A stretch of DNA of 64,000 nt, from the NCBI GenBank assembly GCA_964369185.1, contig CAYJEN010000003.1:1-64000 (forward strand), read 5' to 3'. This DNA is from CAYJAZ01 sp964369185 (GTDB lineage: Bacteria; Desulfobacterota; Desulfovibrionia; Desulfovibrionales; Desulfovibrionaceae). Positions 63,587-64,000 of this stretch are shown here, one piece after another (position 1 is the stretch's first letter; each line of letters opens with the position of its first letter). The notes below the pieces were generated by a model. That model searched no databases and was not told where the DNA came from. It saw only the letters and a list, made by a program, of their open reading frames with translations. The position numbers were made by a program, and so were the translations under genes.

Positions 63587-64000
63587 ATGACACATGATGT
63601 ATGGCTGATAACATACACTTCGCTTGAGATTAGTTTTTATTCTGTACTTTTTTCTGCAATGCTAGGAATGCCACTTGGTTTATGGCTCTGTGGTGGAGGA
63701 AGAAAAAGACTTATTGTGGGAACTTTCTGTAATGCTTTACAAGCTTTACCAACGGTTTTAGTTGGACTTACAGTGTATGCTTTTATTTCAAGAAAAGGCA
63801 TATTTGGTTCTCTTGGCCTGATGTATAGCACAAAGGCAATTATTATAGGGCAGTGTATATTAATTATCCCACTTGTGGCTATTTTAACGCATGTTGCGCT
63901 CGAAAGACTTGATAAAAGATATAAAAGAACTGCACTTACTCTTGGTGCAAGTAATTTTGAAGTTTATAAAATGCTCTTTATTGAAGCAAGGTTTGCCCTT
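63587..64000 (+). CDS. ABC transporter permease, tungstate type (TupB-like), truncated by window end
   Basis: An open frame from ATG 63587 runs off the window end after 138 codons. It encodes membrane helices typical of a small-anion ABC permease: ISFYSVLFSAMLGMPLGLWL, NALQALPTVLVGLTVYAF, and the ATP-binding-protein contact loop TALTLGASNFEVYKMLFIEARFAL (EAA loop). The pattern ALPTVLVGLTVY with KGIFGSLGL is close to TupB of tungstate importers, and molybdate or sulfate permeases are the alternatives. Tungsten import would suit the formate dehydrogenases of such organisms. The binding and ATPase genes are outside the window. Confidence 0.8.
   Translation, partial: MTHDVWLITYTSLEISFYSVLFSAMLGMPLGLWLCGGGRKRLIVGTFCNALQALPTVLVGLTVYAFISRKGIFGSLGLMYSTKAIIIGQCILIIPLVAILTHVALERLDKRYKRTALTLGASNFEVYKMLFIEARFAL

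Noticed and set aside
1..64000. CRISPR arrays, prophage, insertion sequences, toxin-antitoxin or defence systems
   Set aside because: No regularly spaced repeats, transposase, integrase or defence-type genes were found on either strand.

Overview
The window reads as chromosome of a low-GC, Gram-negative, anaerobic member of the Desulfovibrionales (Desulfovibrionaceae-like). Supporting signs: an Rnf operon headed by a decaheme cytochrome c and closed by a Tat-exported ApbE; a selenocysteine elongation factor (SelB) together with a HesB-like gene that carries an in-frame UGA; a CcmE with Cys in place of the haem-binding His; a TRAP transporter; a tungstate-type ABC permease; and KDO/LPS genes. 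No phage, insertion sequence or CRISPR array is visible. Genus and species cannot be told from the sequence alone.

Layout. 1-4.4 kb: end of an unknown gene, tRNA-Val(UAC), murA-selB, an exported cyclophilin. 4.6-10.6 kb (minus): tripartite RND efflux operon (outer-membrane lipoprotein, fusion protein, pump) with a promoter and an operator-like palindrome. 10.7-14.1 kb: guaB and guaA. 14.4-22.1 kb: probable housekeeping operon kdsB, phoH, 7TM-HD hydrolase, rimO, a three-domain lipoprotein, recO. 22.3-27.1 kb: esterase, a NifA-like regulator with damaged catalytic motifs behind a TPR membrane protein (minus), and NadE with a degenerate glutaminase domain. 27.3-34.1 kb: decaheme cytochrome-rnfCDGEAB-apbE. 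34.3-38.7 kb: SurA-like and RodZ-like genes, the HesB-like selenoprotein with a downstream SECIS-like hairpin, adenine deaminase. 38.7-41.1 kb (minus): ccmE-ccmF. 41.3-47.1 kb: fba, gapA, mntP, an SNF-family symporter, asd, a small unknown gene. 47.1-54.3 kb (minus): DUF1796 protein, lytic transglycosylase, serine dehydratase, response regulator, BioY, a degenerate-GGDEF/TPR protein. 54.6-62.8 kb: an uncharacterised carbohydrate locus (FucI-like isomerase, PfkA-family kinase, intracellular GH31, TRAP DctQMP). 63.1-64 kb: rpmB and the start of a TupB-like permease.

How parts connect. Rnf (ferredoxin:NAD+ ion pump plus periplasmic cytochrome), ApbE (its flavin transferase) and CcmE/CcmF (cytochrome c maturation) form one energy-metabolism theme. 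SelB and the UGA-containing gene form a selenium theme; the tungstate permease fits the W/Se enzymes common in this group. The 54.6-62.8 kb genes look like import of an acidic ligand, cytoplasmic alpha-glycoside cleavage, isomerisation and phosphorylation, with the real substrate unknown.

The least explained signals are (i) a dispersed 3'-flanking element in four copies (after the RND pump gene, guaB, guaA and recO) whose hairpins keep their shape while stem sequences change, three copies sharing a 9-nt loop ending GTTCCTC, and (ii) the isomerase/kinase/GH31/TRAP locus.
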